From an uncultured bacterium (GTDB lineage Bacteria > Pseudomonadota > Alphaproteobacteria > Sphingomonadales > Sphingomonadaceae): a DNA stretch of 64,000 nucleotides. The stretch covers positions 62,001-126,000 of the forward strand of contig CALOGB020000009.1 in assembly GCA_942636505.2 (NCBI GenBank). Direction: 5' to 3'. The notes below the pieces were generated by a model, which did not search any database, had not been told where the DNA came from, and was given only the letters and a program-made list of their open reading frames with translations. The translations under genes and the position numbers were made by a program. Below are positions 7,380 to 15,902 of the stretch, one piece after another (position 1 is the first letter of the stretch; each line of letters opens with the position of its first letter).

Positions 7380-9899
7380 ATGGCGTCCGATCCCTCCCCC
7401 ACCTCGACGACGGCGACAGGCCGTACCAGCGACAAGCTACGCGGCGGGTTCGCGCGCGCCTGGTCGAGCCGCTGGACCAAGGCGGCACTCGTCCTGCTGG
7501 TGCTCGGCTTCGTCGCGATCTTCGCGTTCTGGTTTGCGGTCATGCGTGACCTGCCTTCCGTGGACACGTTGCGCACCTACGAGCCGCCGCTGCCGACCAA
7601 CGTGCGCGGAATCGATGGCGCGCCGATCCACAGCTACGCGCGCGAACGCCGCGTCGAGCTGAGCTACGCCGAATATCCGCCGCTGCTGGTAAAGGCGTTC
7701 CTCGCCGCCGAGGACAAGTCGTTCTTCGAGCATCACGGCGTCGATTACCCCGGCCTCGCCGGCGCGGTGTACGATTATGCGACCAAGCTCGGCACCGGCA
7801 AACGCGCCAAGGGCGGCTCGACGATCACACAGCAGGTCGCAAAGAACCTGTTGATCGGCAACGCCTATTCGCCGTCGCGCAAACTGCGCGAGGCGGTGCT
7901 CGCGTACAAGATCGAGGACACGCTGACCAAGGAGCAGATCCTCGAGCTGTACCTCAACCAGATCGCGCTGGGGCGTAACGCGTTCGGCGTCGAGGCGGCG
8001 AGCCATGCGTATTTCGACAAGGAGCTCGACCAGCTCGATCTCGCGCAGATGGCGTATCTCGCGATCCTGCCCAAGGGTCCGTCGAACTACGATCCCGTGC
8101 GCAACACCGAGCGCGCGATGATCCGGCGCAACTATGTGCTCAACCGGATGCTCGACAACGGCTTCATCACGCGTTCGCAGCATGACCAGGCGAATGCCGA
8201 GCCGCTCGGCGCGGTGATGCGCCGCACGCCGAAGTTCGAGAGCGTCGGCGGCTATTTCGTCGAGGAAGTCCGCCGTCAGCTGATGGCGAAGTTCGGCGAG
8301 AATGCGAAGGACGGACCCTACAGCGTCTATTCGGGCGGGCTGTGGGTGCGGACCTCGTTCGACGCGAAGTTGCAGGATCTCGCGCAGCAGGCACTTCGCG
8401 ACGGTCTGGTGCGGTTCGACAGCGGGCGCGGCTGGAACGGGCCGATCCGTCATGTCGAGATCGAGGACGACAACTGGCTCCAGCCCCTGCTCAACAGCAA
8501 TATCGCGCTCGATTATCGGGACTGGGTCGCGGCGATCGTGACGGGCAAGGACGGCAACGCCTGGAGCCTAGGCTTCCGCACCGGCAAGACCGGCACGCTG
8601 CCGCGCTATGCGGCGCAGATGCCGGTGCGCGGCAAGGGCGGCAATGCGTTCGGCGCGATCGAGGTCGGCGACATCATCGCGGTGGCGCCGGACGGTGGTT
8701 CGTTCGCGTTACGGGCGATCCCCAAGGTCTCGGGCGCGTTCGTCGTCGAGGAGCCGGCATCGGGCCGCGTGCTGGCGATGCAGGGCGGCTTCGACGACCG
8801 GTTGCAGGCGTTCAACCGCGCCACGCAGGCGATGCGGCAGCCGGGTTCGACGATCAAGCCGATCGTCTATTCCGCCGCGCTCGACAACGGCATGACGCCT
8901 GCGTCGATCATCATCGACGGGCCGTTCTGCGTCTATCAGGGCGCACGGCTGGGGCAGAAATGCTTCCGCAACTTCGGCAATTCACGCGGGTCCGGCCCGC
9001 ACACGATGCGCTGGGGCATCGAGCAGTCGCGCAACCTGATGACGGTGCGCGCCGCCGCGCAGACCGGCATGCCGAAGGTCGTCGCGACGATCAAGAAGAT
9101 GGGCGTCGGCGATTACGCGCCGTATCTCTCCTACGCGCTTGGCGCCGGCGAGACGACCGTCGGGCGGATGGTCAACGCGTATTCGATCCTCGCCAACAAC
9201 GGCAAAGGCGGCCCGCCGTCGCTGATCGACTTCGTCCAGGATCGTCACGGTAAGGTGATCTGGCCCGAGAACTGGCGGCCGTGCGATCGCTGCAACGCGC
9301 CCGACTGGGACGGCAAGCCGATGCCACGGCCGATCACGCGCCAGCGCCAGGTGCTCGACGCGATGACCGCGTACCAGATGGTCCACATCACCGAAGGCGT
9401 CGTCCAGCGCGGTACCGCGGTGACGTTGCGCGATCTCGATCGGCCGATGTTCGGCAAGACCGGCACCAACAACGGCCCGACCGACGTCTGGTTCGTCGGG
9501 GGCACGCCGCAGTTCGTCGGCGGGCTGTATATCGGTTTCGACACGCCGAAGAATCTCGGTGGCGCTGCACAGGGCGGCACGCTCGCCGCGCCGATCTTCA
9601 AGCAGTTCGCGGTCAAGGCGTATGAGGATCTGCCCAAGCTGCCGTTCCGCGCGCCCGCCGGGATCCGCATGGTCCGGATCGATCGCGGGAGTGGCCGCCC
9701 GGTCTATGGCACGTGGCCCGACACCAGCGATCCAAAGCCCGCGGTGATCTGGGAGGCGTTCAAGCCCGAGAGCGAACCGCGCCGTGCCGCACGACGCTCG
9801 GATGTCGCTCCCACGGCTGCCACGACGACGACCGCGGTAAAGAAGGCCGAAGCCCCGCGCGACAGCGATTTCTTGCAAAGACAAGGCGGAATCTACTAG
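7380..9899 (+). CDS. mrcA: Penicillin-binding protein 1A (class A, bifunctional)
   Basis: An 839-residue peptidoglycan synthase anchored in the inner membrane by a helix at about 34-55. The glycosyltransferase 51 domain carries its catalytic Glu in EDKSFFEHHG near residue 110 and the KGGSTITQQVAKNLL motif near 144. The transpeptidase domain has SxxK as GSTIKP (Ser near 490), SxN as SRN near 550 and KTG in FGKTGTNNG near 690. A domain insertion typical of PBP1a lies between the two catalytic regions. The C-terminal 60 residues are Ala/Thr/Arg-rich and probably disordered. It is monocistronic or at the head of the prfB run. Confidence 0.97.
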   Translation: MASDPSPTSTTATGRTSDKLRGGFARAWSSRWTKAALVLLVLGFVAIFAFWFAVMRDLPSVDTLRTYEPPLPTNVRGIDGAPIHSYARERRVELSYAEYPPLLVKAFLAAEDKSFFEHHGVDYPGLAGAVYDYATKLGTGKRAKGGSTITQQVAKNLLIGNAYSPSRKLREAVLAYKIEDTLTKEQILELYLNQIALGRNAFGVEAASHAYFDKELDQLDLAQMAYLAILPKGPSNYDPVRNTERAMIRRNYVLNRMLDNGFITRSQHDQANAEPLGAVMRRTPKFESVGGYFVEEVRRQLMAKFGENAKDGPYSVYSGGLWVRTSFDAKLQDLAQQALRDGLVRFDSGRGWNGPIRHVEIEDDNWLQPLLNSNIALDYRDWVAAIVTGKDGNAWSLGFRTGKTGTLPRYAAQMPVRGKGGNAFGAIEVGDIIAVAPDGGSFALRAIPKVSGAFVVEEPASGRVLAMQGGFDDRLQAFNRATQAMRQPGSTIKPIVYSAALDNGMTPASIIIDGPFCVYQGARLGQKCFRNFGNSRGSGPHTMRWGIEQSRNLMTVRAAAQTGMPKVVATIKKMGVGDYAPYLSYALGAGETTVGRMVNAYSILANNGKGGPPSLIDFVQDRHGKVIWPENWRPCDRCNAPDWDGKPMPRPITRQRQVLDAMTAYQMVHITEGVVQRGTAVTLRDLDRPMFGKTGTNNGPTDVWFVGGTPQFVGGLYIGFDTPKNLGGAAQGGTLAAPIFKQFAVKAYEDLPKLPFRAPAGIRMVRIDRGSGRPVYGTWPDTSDPKPAVIWEAFKPESEPRRAARRSDVAPTAATTTTAVKKAEAPRDSDFLQRQGGIY

Positions 9900-9912
9900 C
9901 GCGCTTATATAG

Positions 9913-9988
9913 ACGTCATCCCGGCGCCCGTCGGAGACCCGCCCCGCTTGCTTGGGACGGCGATCCCGGCCTCCGCTGGGAAGACGGA
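9913..9988. repeat. Degenerate B-like palindromic repeat
   Basis: GTCATCCCGGCGCCC near the left and GATCCCGGCCTCCGCTGGGA near the right look like decayed arms of the GTCATCCCGGCGGAGGCCGGG element found inside ileS. It lies just after mrcA and just before prfB. Assigned by eye and weakly supported. Confidence 0.4.
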
Positions 9989-10004
9989 ATTTTTGGAGAA
10001 TATC

Positions 10005-11132
10005 ATGCGCGCCGAAGCGCAGGCTCACGTAGACACCATCAACGACGCGCTGGCGCTGCTGCGCCGCTTCCTCGACTGGGACCGCGCGCTGCGTCGTCTC
10101 GACGAGCTGAACGCGCGCGTCGAGGATCAGGCGCTCTGGTCCGATCCCAAGGCCGCGCAGGAGGTGATGCGCGAGCGTCGTCGTCTCGACGAGGCGATCA
10201 GCGCGACGCGCGCGATCCAGAGCGAGCTCAGCGACACCGCCGAGCTGATCGAGATGGCCGAGGCCGAGGGCGATACCGAGATGGAGGCGGACGGCGTTGC
10301 GTCGCTCGCCGAACTCGCCGCGCGCGCGGACAAGGACAAGATCAAGGCGCTGCTGGCGGGCGAGGCCGACGCGAACGACACCTACATCGAGGTCAACGCC
10401 GGCGCCGGCGGGACCGAGAGCCAGGACTGGGCGGGCATGCTCAGCCGGATGTATTCGCGCTGGGGCGAGCGCCACGGGCTGAAGGTCGAACTGGTCGACC
10501 AGCATTCGGGCGAGCAAGCCGGGATCAAGTCCGCCACGCTGCTGCTCAAGGGCGAAAACGCGTACGGCTATGCCAAGACCGAGAGCGGCGTGCATCGGCT
10601 CGTGCGGATCAGCCCGTACGACTCGGCGGCGCGACGGCATACGTCGTTCGCGAGCGTCTGGGTGTACCCGGTCGTCGACGACAATATCGAGGTCGAATAC
10701 AACGAGAGCGACCTGCGCATCGACACCTACCGCGCGTCGGGCGCGGGTGGTCAGCACATCAACACGACCGATTCGGCGGTGCGCATCACGCACATTCCGA
10801 CCGGCATCGTCGTGCAATGCCAGAACCAGCGCTCGCAGCACAAGAACAAGGCCGAGGCGTACAACCAGCTTCGCGCGCGTCTGTACGAGCGCGAACTGGC
10901 GATCCGCGAGACTGCGGCGAACGCCGAGAACGCGGGCAAGACCGATATCGGCTGGGGTCACCAGATCCGCTCCTACGTGCTCCAGCCGTACCAGATGGTG
11001 AAGGACCTGCGCACCGGCGTCGTTTCGACCAGCCCGTCGGACGTGCTCGACGGCGACCTCGAGATGTTCATGGCGGCGGCGCTGTCGCAGCGCGTGACCG
11101 GCGAGGCCGTCGAGGTGGAGGACGTCGATTGA
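10005..11132 (+). CDS. prfB: Peptide chain release factor 2
   Basis: A 375-residue class I release factor. The hydrolysis motif GGQ is at residues 248-250 (ASGAGGQHINTTDSAVRITH), almost the E. coli position. The stop-codon recognition loop reads SPYDSAARRHTSF, so the usual SPF tripeptide is SPY here. The gene is one open frame from the ATG at 10005; there is no internal TGA with the programmed +1 frameshift that controls RF2 in E. coli and many other bacteria. Its stop overlaps the next gene by 4 bp. Confidence 0.96.
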   Translation: MRAEAQAHVDTINDALALLRRFLDWDRALRRLDELNARVEDQALWSDPKAAQEVMRERRRLDEAISATRAIQSELSDTAELIEMAEAEGDTEMEADGVASLAELAARADKDKIKALLAGEADANDTYIEVNAGAGGTESQDWAGMLSRMYSRWGERHGLKVELVDQHSGEQAGIKSATLLLKGENAYGYAKTESGVHRLVRISPYDSAARRHTSFASVWVYPVVDDNIEVEYNESDLRIDTYRASGAGGQHINTTDSAVRITHIPTGIVVQCQNQRSQHKNKAEAYNQLRARLYERELAIRETAANAENAGKTDIGWGHQIRSYVLQPYQMVKDLRTGVVSTSPSDVLDGDLEMFMAAALSQRVTGEAVEVEDVD

Positions 11133-11851
11133 GCCTCCGGGGTGTCCTTGCCCTGATGGTCCTGCCGATGCTCGTGCTGGGGGCTTGCGATGGCAGCAAG
11201 CCGTTGATCAAGCGCGAGCCCAAGGAGCCGGTGTTCCCCGCCGCCGACCGTCCGGTCGCGTCGATCGTCTCGACGCGCTGGTCGAACGAGGAAGCGCGCG
11301 ACCGGCTGAACGAGGCCGGCGAGGTCATGAACAAGGGCGAGATCCGCAAGGGCATGACGGTCGCGGACATCGGCGCGGGCGAGGGATACTACACGATCCG
11401 CCTCGCGGCGCGTGTCGGCAAGGACGGGCGCGTGCTCGCCGAGGACATCATCCCGGCGGTGCGCGACCAGCTCGCGGAACGCGTCGCGCGCGAGGACCTG
11501 GCGAACGTCAGCGTGAAGCTGGGCGAGGCGAACGATCCGAAACTGCCCGAGGCGAGCTTCGACCGGGTGCTGATGGTGCACATGTATCACGAGATCGAGC
11601 AGCCCTACGAGTTCCTGTGGCGGCTGCGGCCGTCGCTGAAGCCGGACGGGCTGGTGGTGGTGGTCGACGCGAACCGCCCGACGCAGAACCACGGCACGCC
11701 GCCGGCGCTGCTGAAGTGCGAGTTCGCGGCGGTCGGGTATACGCAGGTGGATACCGACGACATGCCCTCGGCCGGGGGCTACATCGCGACGTTCCGCGCG
11801 AACGGGCCGCGGCCGGCGCCGGAAGCGATCCGGGCGTGCCGGCTGGGGTGA
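11129..11851 (+). CDS. Class I SAM-dependent methyltransferase with lipoprotein signal
   Basis: A 240-residue protein. A TTG start at 11129, overlapping the prfB stop in TTGA, gives a full lipoprotein signal (MSLRGVLALMVLPMLVLGAC) with Cys20 as the lipidation site. The ATG at 11156 would shorten that signal, so the TTG is preferred. The core is a Rossmann methyltransferase: motif I is VADIGAGEGYYT, the acidic residue ends strand 2 (VLAEDI), and SFDRVLMVHMYHEIEQP follows. The substrate is unknown. An exported SAM enzyme is odd because SAM is not expected in the periplasm. Confidence 0.82.
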   Translation: MSLRGVLALMVLPMLVLGACDGSKPLIKREPKEPVFPAADRPVASIVSTRWSNEEARDRLNEAGEVMNKGEIRKGMTVADIGAGEGYYTIRLAARVGKDGRVLAEDIIPAVRDQLAERVAREDLANVSVKLGEANDPKLPEASFDRVLMVHMYHEIEQPYEFLWRLRPSLKPDGLVVVVDANRPTQNHGTPPALLKCEFAAVGYTQVDTDDMPSAGGYIATFRANGPRPAPEAIRACRLG

Positions 11852-11884
11852 AGTTGGGTTCCGAGTTGTAACCGATCCAGATGC

Positions 11885-11992
11885 ACCACCCCGGCGAAGG
11901 CCGGGGCCCAATTGGAAAGGTCGCAGTAACTGCGAACTGCGCGTCGTTGGCAACGTCCCCCAATTGGGCCCCGGCCTTCGCCGGGGTGGTGG
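11885..11992. repeat. Type B palindromic repeat, copy 2
   Basis: A full-length copy with arms ACCCCGGCGAAGGCCGGGG and CCCCGGCCTTCGCCGGGG flanked by CCCAATTGG and CCAATTGGG. It lies 33 bp past the methyltransferase stop, between converging genes, with a type A copy 87 bp to its right. Confidence 0.92.
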
Positions 11993-12078
11993 AATTGGGG
12001 GCAAGCGCTCCTCACACCACGCCATTCCCGCAGACTTTTGAATCCGTCGCCCGCAATCCAACGGCAGCCCACGCTTCC

Positions 12079-12136
12079 TTGTTCTCCCGCGAAGGCGGGA
12101 GCCCAGTCTGGGTCCCCGCCTTCGCGGGGAAACAAG
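12079..12136. repeat. Type A palindromic repeat, copy 2
   Basis: A 58-bp copy in which the left arm is CTCCCGC-GAAG-GCGGGAG and the right arm is the CCCCGC-CTTC-GCGGGG variant. The centre is CCCAGTCTGGG. With copy 2 of type B it fills most of the 362-bp gap between the methyltransferase and the radC-like gene, where I see no coding sequence. Confidence 0.92.
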
Positions 12137-12213
12137 CTTTTGTGTCGTCATCTGGGAGACGCCCCCATCCCGCTGATGCCAGCCACAGGTTCGGTCGGGA
12201 TCGATGCGACGAG

Positions 12214-12606
12214 TCAGACGATCCCCATCGCTCGCAAACTCGTCTCCTCGCCCCCCGCGATCACTAGATGATCGAGCAACACCACCTCCAACGTCCGCAA
12301 CCCCGCCGCGAGCGCGCGCGTGAACGCCACGTCCCGCTCGCTCGGCGTCGCATTCCCGCTCGGATGGTTATGCGCCATCACGACGCCTACCGCGCCGAAC
12401 GCCAGCGCATCCACCGCGACCGTCCGGATCGAGATCGCCACCTGATCCCGCCCCCCGACGACATGCCGCATCCCAAGAAGCCTCCGATTCGGATCAAGAT
12501 ACGCGACCGCTACCGTCTCGACCGTGGCATCACGCAAGCTGGCGAACAGCGCCCGCGCCGCATTAAGGTTGGCAACACGGGGGAAAGACTCGGACGGTGG
12601 CGGCAC
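12214..12606 (-). CDS. RadC-like JAB/MPN domain protein, short form
   Basis: A 130-residue protein consisting of a RadC JAB domain. The metal-binding signature HxH-x7-SxxD is intact (HNHPSGNATPSERD), preceded by the RadC-type sequence GGRDQVAISIRTVAVDAL and followed by LLDHLVIAGGE. Full-length RadC proteins are about 220 residues with an N-terminal helix-hairpin-helix region, and that part is absent here. The start used is a GTG at 12606; the frame stays open upstream but the added sequence is Cys-rich and unlike the family. The historical repair function of RadC is in doubt. Confidence 0.78.
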   Translation of the reverse strand: MPPPSESFPRVANLNAARALFASLRDATVETVAVAYLDPNRRLLGMRHVVGGRDQVAISIRTVAVDALAFGAVGVVMAHNHPSGNATPSERDVAFTRALAAGLRTLEVVLLDHLVIAGGEETSLRAMGIV

Positions 12607-12691
12607 ATACCCGCCTGCCCCGCAGCACCGGTGACCGCACGCGCAACTACATCCGCTTGAGCCCGCCCGCGCACCCGACTACGCACGCACG

Positions 12692-13486
12692 ATGCGCCAA
12701 TATCTAGACCTCATGGACCGCGTGCTCTCGACTGGCGTCGAGACGATGGACCGCACCGGCACCGGCACGCTCAGCGTGTTCGGCGCGCAGATGCGGTTCG
12801 ACCTCGCGCAGGGCTTCCCCGTGCTCACCACCAAGAAGCTTCACCTCCGCTCGATCATCGTCGAATTGCTGTGGTTCCTGCGGGGCGACACCAACGTGCG
12901 CTGGTTGCAGGACCGGAAAGTCGCGATCTGGGACGAATGGGCGGACGAGAATGGCGATCTCGGCCCGGTCTACGGCAAGCAGTGGCGCGACTGGGTCGCC
13001 GCGGATGGCCGCCATATCGACCAGATCGCCGAACTGATCGACCAGATCAGGACCAACCCCGCCTCGCGCCGCCAGATCGTCAGCGCGTGGAATCCGGGCG
13101 ACCTGCACGCGATGGCGCTCGCGCCGTGCCATTGCCTGTTCCAGACGCATGTCGCGGGCGGCAAGCTTTCGCTGCAACTCTACCAGCGCTCGGGCGACAT
13201 CTTCCTCGGCGTGCCGTTCAACATCGCCAGCTACGCGTTGCTCACGCACATCCTCGCGCAGCAATGCGGGCTCGAGGTCGGCGAGTTCATCTGGACCGGC
13301 GGCGATTGCCACCTCTATTCGAACCATCTGGAGCAGGCGCAACTGCAACTGACGCGCTCGCCGGGACCTCTCCCGCGGCTAGAGATTCTCCGGAAGCCGG
13401 ACTCGATCGACGCGTACGAGTATGAGGATTTCGTCCTGCACGATTACGTCGCGCAGGCGCATATCAAGGCGCCCGTCGCGGTCTGA
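12692..13486 (+). CDS. thyA: Thymidylate synthase
   Basis: A 264-residue enzyme, the same length as in E. coli, converting dUMP and methylene-tetrahydrofolate to dTMP and dihydrofolate. The catalytic cysteine is at 146 within [12 protein letters not shown]. Other signatures are [40 protein letters not shown] and [12 protein letters not shown]. It is divergent from the radC-like gene. The dihydrofolate it makes is the substrate of the folA product encoded 0.8 kb downstream. Confidence 0.98.
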   Translation: MRQYLDLMDRVLSTGVETMDRTGTGTLSVFGAQMRFDLAQGFPVLTTKKLHLRSIIVELLWFLRGDTNVRWLQDRKVAIWDEWADENGDLGPVYGKQWRDWVAADGRHIDQIAELIDQIRTNPASRRQIVSAWNPGDLHAMALAPCHCLFQTHVAGGKLSLQLYQRSGDIFLGVPFNIASYALLTHILAQQCGLEVGEFIWTGGDCHLYSNHLEQAQLQLTRSPGPLPRLEILRKPDSIDAYEYEDFVLHDYVAQAHIKAPVAV

Positions 13487-13532
13487 CGAGAGCGAATCGC
13501 AATAGGAACCGGGCGGGCGTTGTGCGGTTCAG

Positions 13533-14057
13533 ATGCGCATGGATATCACACAGCTCATTCTCGACGAACACGCGCAGCAGCGCGCACTGTTCGCGCAGAT
13601 CGATTCGATCGACGCTAAGGACACCGAGGCGCTTTCGGCGCTCTGGACCCGCCTCAAGAACCTGCTCGACGCGCATGCCGAGGCCGAGGAACGCTTCTTC
13701 TACCCGCGGTTGATGAAAATCGGCACTGGCGGCAACGACGCCGACTCGGCCGCCGAAGAGACCGAGGACGCGATCGAGGATCACAACGACATTCGCGAGA
13801 CCGGCGAAGCGGTCGACAAGCACCCAGTCGGATCGGACGCATGGTTCGAAGCGGTCGGCGAGTGCAACAAGGCGAACAGCGATCACTTGGCGGAGGAAGA
13901 GCGCCAGGGCCTGACCGACTTTCGCAAGCATGCGACGCTGGAGGAGCGGCATGAGCTTGGCGTGCGGTTCGCGGCGTTCGAGGCGAATCACCTGAACGGG
14001 GTGAAGGTCGTCGACAAGGACCCCGAGGCGTATGTGAAGGAACACGCGCCGAGCTGA
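13533..14057 (+). CDS. Hemerythrin HHE domain protein
   Basis: A 174-residue four-helix protein of the hemerythrin-like cation-binding family. Candidate iron ligands are spread as expected: DEHAQQRALF, AHAEAEERFFYP, EDHNDIRET and SDHLAEEERQGL, with a C-terminal FRKHA. Such proteins bind a di-iron centre and are linked to oxygen, NO or stress responses, which I infer only from the family. Two nearby ATG codons (13533, 13539) are possible starts. A GGAAC-N16-GGTT sequence ends 3 bp before the first ATG and resembles a general-stress sigma promoter, so a near-leaderless mRNA starting around 13539 is possible. Confidence 0.85.
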   Translation: MRMDITQLILDEHAQQRALFAQIDSIDAKDTEALSALWTRLKNLLDAHAEAEERFFYPRLMKIGTGGNDADSAAEETEDAIEDHNDIRETGEAVDKHPVGSDAWFEAVGECNKANSDHLAEEERQGLTDFRKHATLEERHELGVRFAAFEANHLNGVKVVDKDPEAYVKEHAPS

Positions 14058-14075
14058 GCTACACCGGTTTATCTA

Positions 14076-14178
14076 CCACCCCGGCGAAGGCCGGGGCCCA
14101 ATTGGCAAGGCCGGAGTAACAGGGCGCGGCGCGCATCAGCAGCGTTTCCCAATTGGGCCCCGGCCTTCGCCGGGGTGG
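14076..14178. repeat. Type B palindromic repeat, copy 3
   Basis: Arms ACCCCGGCGAAGGCCGGGG and CCCCGGCCTTCGCCGGGG with internal CCCAATTGG and CCCAATTGGG. It lies between the hemerythrin gene and folA, which run in the same direction, so any terminator activity would separate them. Confidence 0.9.
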
Positions 14179-14248
14179 ATTTATCGGCGGGTCAACCAGC
14201 GAAAACGCAAGAGTAGCTCTCCGCCCGTCATTCCGGCATGACCGAAAC

Positions 14249-14713
14249 ATGATCACCTTCTACCTCGCCCGCGCTACCAACGGCGTCATCGGCCGTGACG
14301 GCCAGCTACCCTGGCGCATCCCCGCCGACCTCAAGCGCTTCAAGGCGCTGACGATGGGCAAGCCATTGGTGATGGGGCGCAAGACGTTCGAAAGCTTCCC
14401 GAGTCCCTTGCCCGGCCGCCGTCATATCGTTCTCACTCGCGGCGACTGGACAGCCGCGGGCGCCGAGGTCGCACATTCAGTCGAGCAAGCACTGGCGATG
14501 GCGGGCGATGACGTCGCGGTGATTGGCGGCGCACAGATCTATGCGCAGTTGCTCCCCCATGCGGACCGGATCGAACTGACCGAAGTCCATGACGAACCCG
14601 AAGGCGACGCCGTCGTCCCCGCATTCGACGGCTGGCACGAGATCGCCCGCGAAGACCACCCAGGCGAAAAGCAACAGCCCGCTTATAGCTTCGTCACCCT
14701 CACCCGCCCCTGA
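14249..14713 (+). CDS. folA: Dihydrofolate reductase
   Basis: A 154-residue DHFR that regenerates tetrahydrofolate from dihydrofolate with NADPH. Typical features are ARATNGVIGRDGQLPWRIPA at the active site, LKRFKALTMGKPLVMGRKTF for the cofactor and substrate loops, and VIGGAQIYAQLL. The ATG at 14249 gives the canonical N-terminus MITFYLARA; an upstream in-frame start would read through the type B repeat. It completes the thymidylate cycle with nearby thyA. Confidence 0.97.
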   Translation: MITFYLARATNGVIGRDGQLPWRIPADLKRFKALTMGKPLVMGRKTFESFPSPLPGRRHIVLTRGDWTAAGAEVAHSVEQALAMAGDDVAVIGGAQIYAQLLPHADRIELTEVHDEPEGDAVVPAFDGWHEIAREDHPGEKQQPAYSFVTLTRP

Positions 14714-14717
14714 GACG

Positions 14718-14774
14718 TGTTCTCCCGCGAAGGCGGGAGCCCCGGCTGGACTCCCGCCTTCGCGGGAGAACAAG
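14718..14774. repeat. Type A palindromic repeat, copy 3
   Basis: Both arms here are the CTCCCGC...GCGGGAG variant, so the copy is a nearly perfect palindrome apart from its GCCCCGGCTGGAC centre. It begins 5 bp after the folA stop and ends 43 bp before ribF. Confidence 0.88.
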
Positions 14775-14816
14775 AAGTGTAGCGCCGCCCTTCCGCCCCC
14801 CCTATAGCCCGCCTCC

Positions 14817-15752
14817 ATGCAGCGGCTCGACGGCGGCGCGTCCATTCCTTCGCATCTCGCGAACGGGATCGTCGCGCTGGGCAATTTCGATGGATTCCAC
14901 CTCGGCCACCAGGCGGTGGTCGCGCGCGCGATCGCCTGGGCCAAAGCCGAAGGCCGCCCCGCGCTGGTGGCGACGTTCGATCCGCATCCGGTGCGGCATT
15001 TTCGCCCCGACACAGCGCCCTTCCGCCTCACCACGCTCGACCAGCGCGAGCGGCTGTTCGCGGAAGCCGGCGCCGACGCGATGGTGGTGTTCCACTTCGA
15101 CGGCGATCTCGCCGCGCTGACCGCCGAGCAGTTCATCGCCCAGCGGCTCGAGGATAATCTCCGCATCGGCGGCGTCGTTACCGGCGAGGACTTCACCTTC
15201 GGCAAGGGCAAGGCCGGCACCGTCCACACGCTCGCCTCGCGCGGCCCCGTCCACGGGTTTCGCGCGGAGACCGTTGGCGCGGTCGCGCTGAACGGCGAGA
15301 CCGTCTCCTCCACCCGCATTCGCGATGCCTTGCGCAGCGGCGACATGGCGACCGCCACACGGCTGCTTACGCGGCCGTTCGCGATCGAGGGCGTGGTGCA
15401 GCACGGCGACAAGCTGGGCCGCACGATCGGCTATCCGACCGCCAATCTCGACATGGGCAATTACCTCCGCCCTGCGTACGGGATATACGCGGCGACCGGG
15501 CGGCTGGAGGACGGCCGCGTGCTCAAGGGCGCGGCGAACCTCGGCATCCGCCCGAGCTTTGATCCGCCGAAGGAATTACTGGAGCCGTATTTCTTCGACT
15601 TCTCGGAGGATCTTTACGGGCGCCGCGTCGAGGTATCGCTGGTCGAGTATCTCCGGCCGGAAGCGAAGTTCGACAGCCTCGAAGCGCTGACGACGCAGAT
15701 GGACGCCGACTGCGAAAGAGCGCGCACGATCCTGGGCGGCTCCCCTCCCTGA
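14817..15752 (+). CDS. ribF: Bifunctional riboflavin kinase / FAD synthetase
   Basis: A 311-residue enzyme making FMN and then FAD. The N-terminal nucleotidyltransferase domain has IVALGNFDGFHLGHQAVVAR (the GxFDGxHxGH signature) and the later SSTRIRDAL motif. The C-terminal kinase domain has GRTIGYPTANLD and LRPAYGIYA. Length is normal. The last codons and the stop lie in the left arm of a palindromic repeat, so the C-terminal residues GSPP are repeat-encoded. It lies upstream of ileS, an order shared with several other bacteria. Confidence 0.97.
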   Translation: MQRLDGGASIPSHLANGIVALGNFDGFHLGHQAVVARAIAWAKAEGRPALVATFDPHPVRHFRPDTAPFRLTTLDQRERLFAEAGADAMVVFHFDGDLAALTAEQFIAQRLEDNLRIGGVVTGEDFTFGKGKAGTVHTLASRGPVHGFRAETVGAVALNGETVSSTRIRDALRSGDMATATRLLTRPFAIEGVVQHGDKLGRTIGYPTANLDMGNYLRPAYGIYAATGRLEDGRVLKGAANLGIRPSFDPPKELLEPYFFDFSEDLYGRRVEVSLVEYLRPEAKFDSLEALTTQMDADCERARTILGGSPP

Positions 15753-15846
15753 AAAGGAGGGGTTGGGGGTGGGTCGGCCGCTTGGCGGACGTGACGGCAA
15801 TTCCGAACCAACCCACCCCCAGCCCCTCCCTTCCGGGGAGAGGAGC
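15741..15846. repeat. Type E-like palindromic repeat at the ribF 3' end
   Basis: An inverted repeat with TCCCCTCCCTGAAAAGGAGGGG, then GGGGGTGGGT on the left, matched by ACCCACCCCCAGCCCCTCCC and TTCCGGGGAGAGGA on the right. It overlaps the ribF stop codon at 15750-15752 and lies 57 bp before ileS. The inner arms match those of the element inside hrpB. Confidence 0.8.
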
Positions 15847-15902
15847 AAGAGCGGGACAGGGATGGCAACACGCCGCGCGACCGGCTACAGCCCGGCCCAC
15901 TT

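Noticed and set aside
9713..11128. Long plus-strand frame leading into the methyltransferase
   Set aside because: It overlaps mrcA and prfB in another frame. Only the part from the TTG at 11129 matches a protein family.
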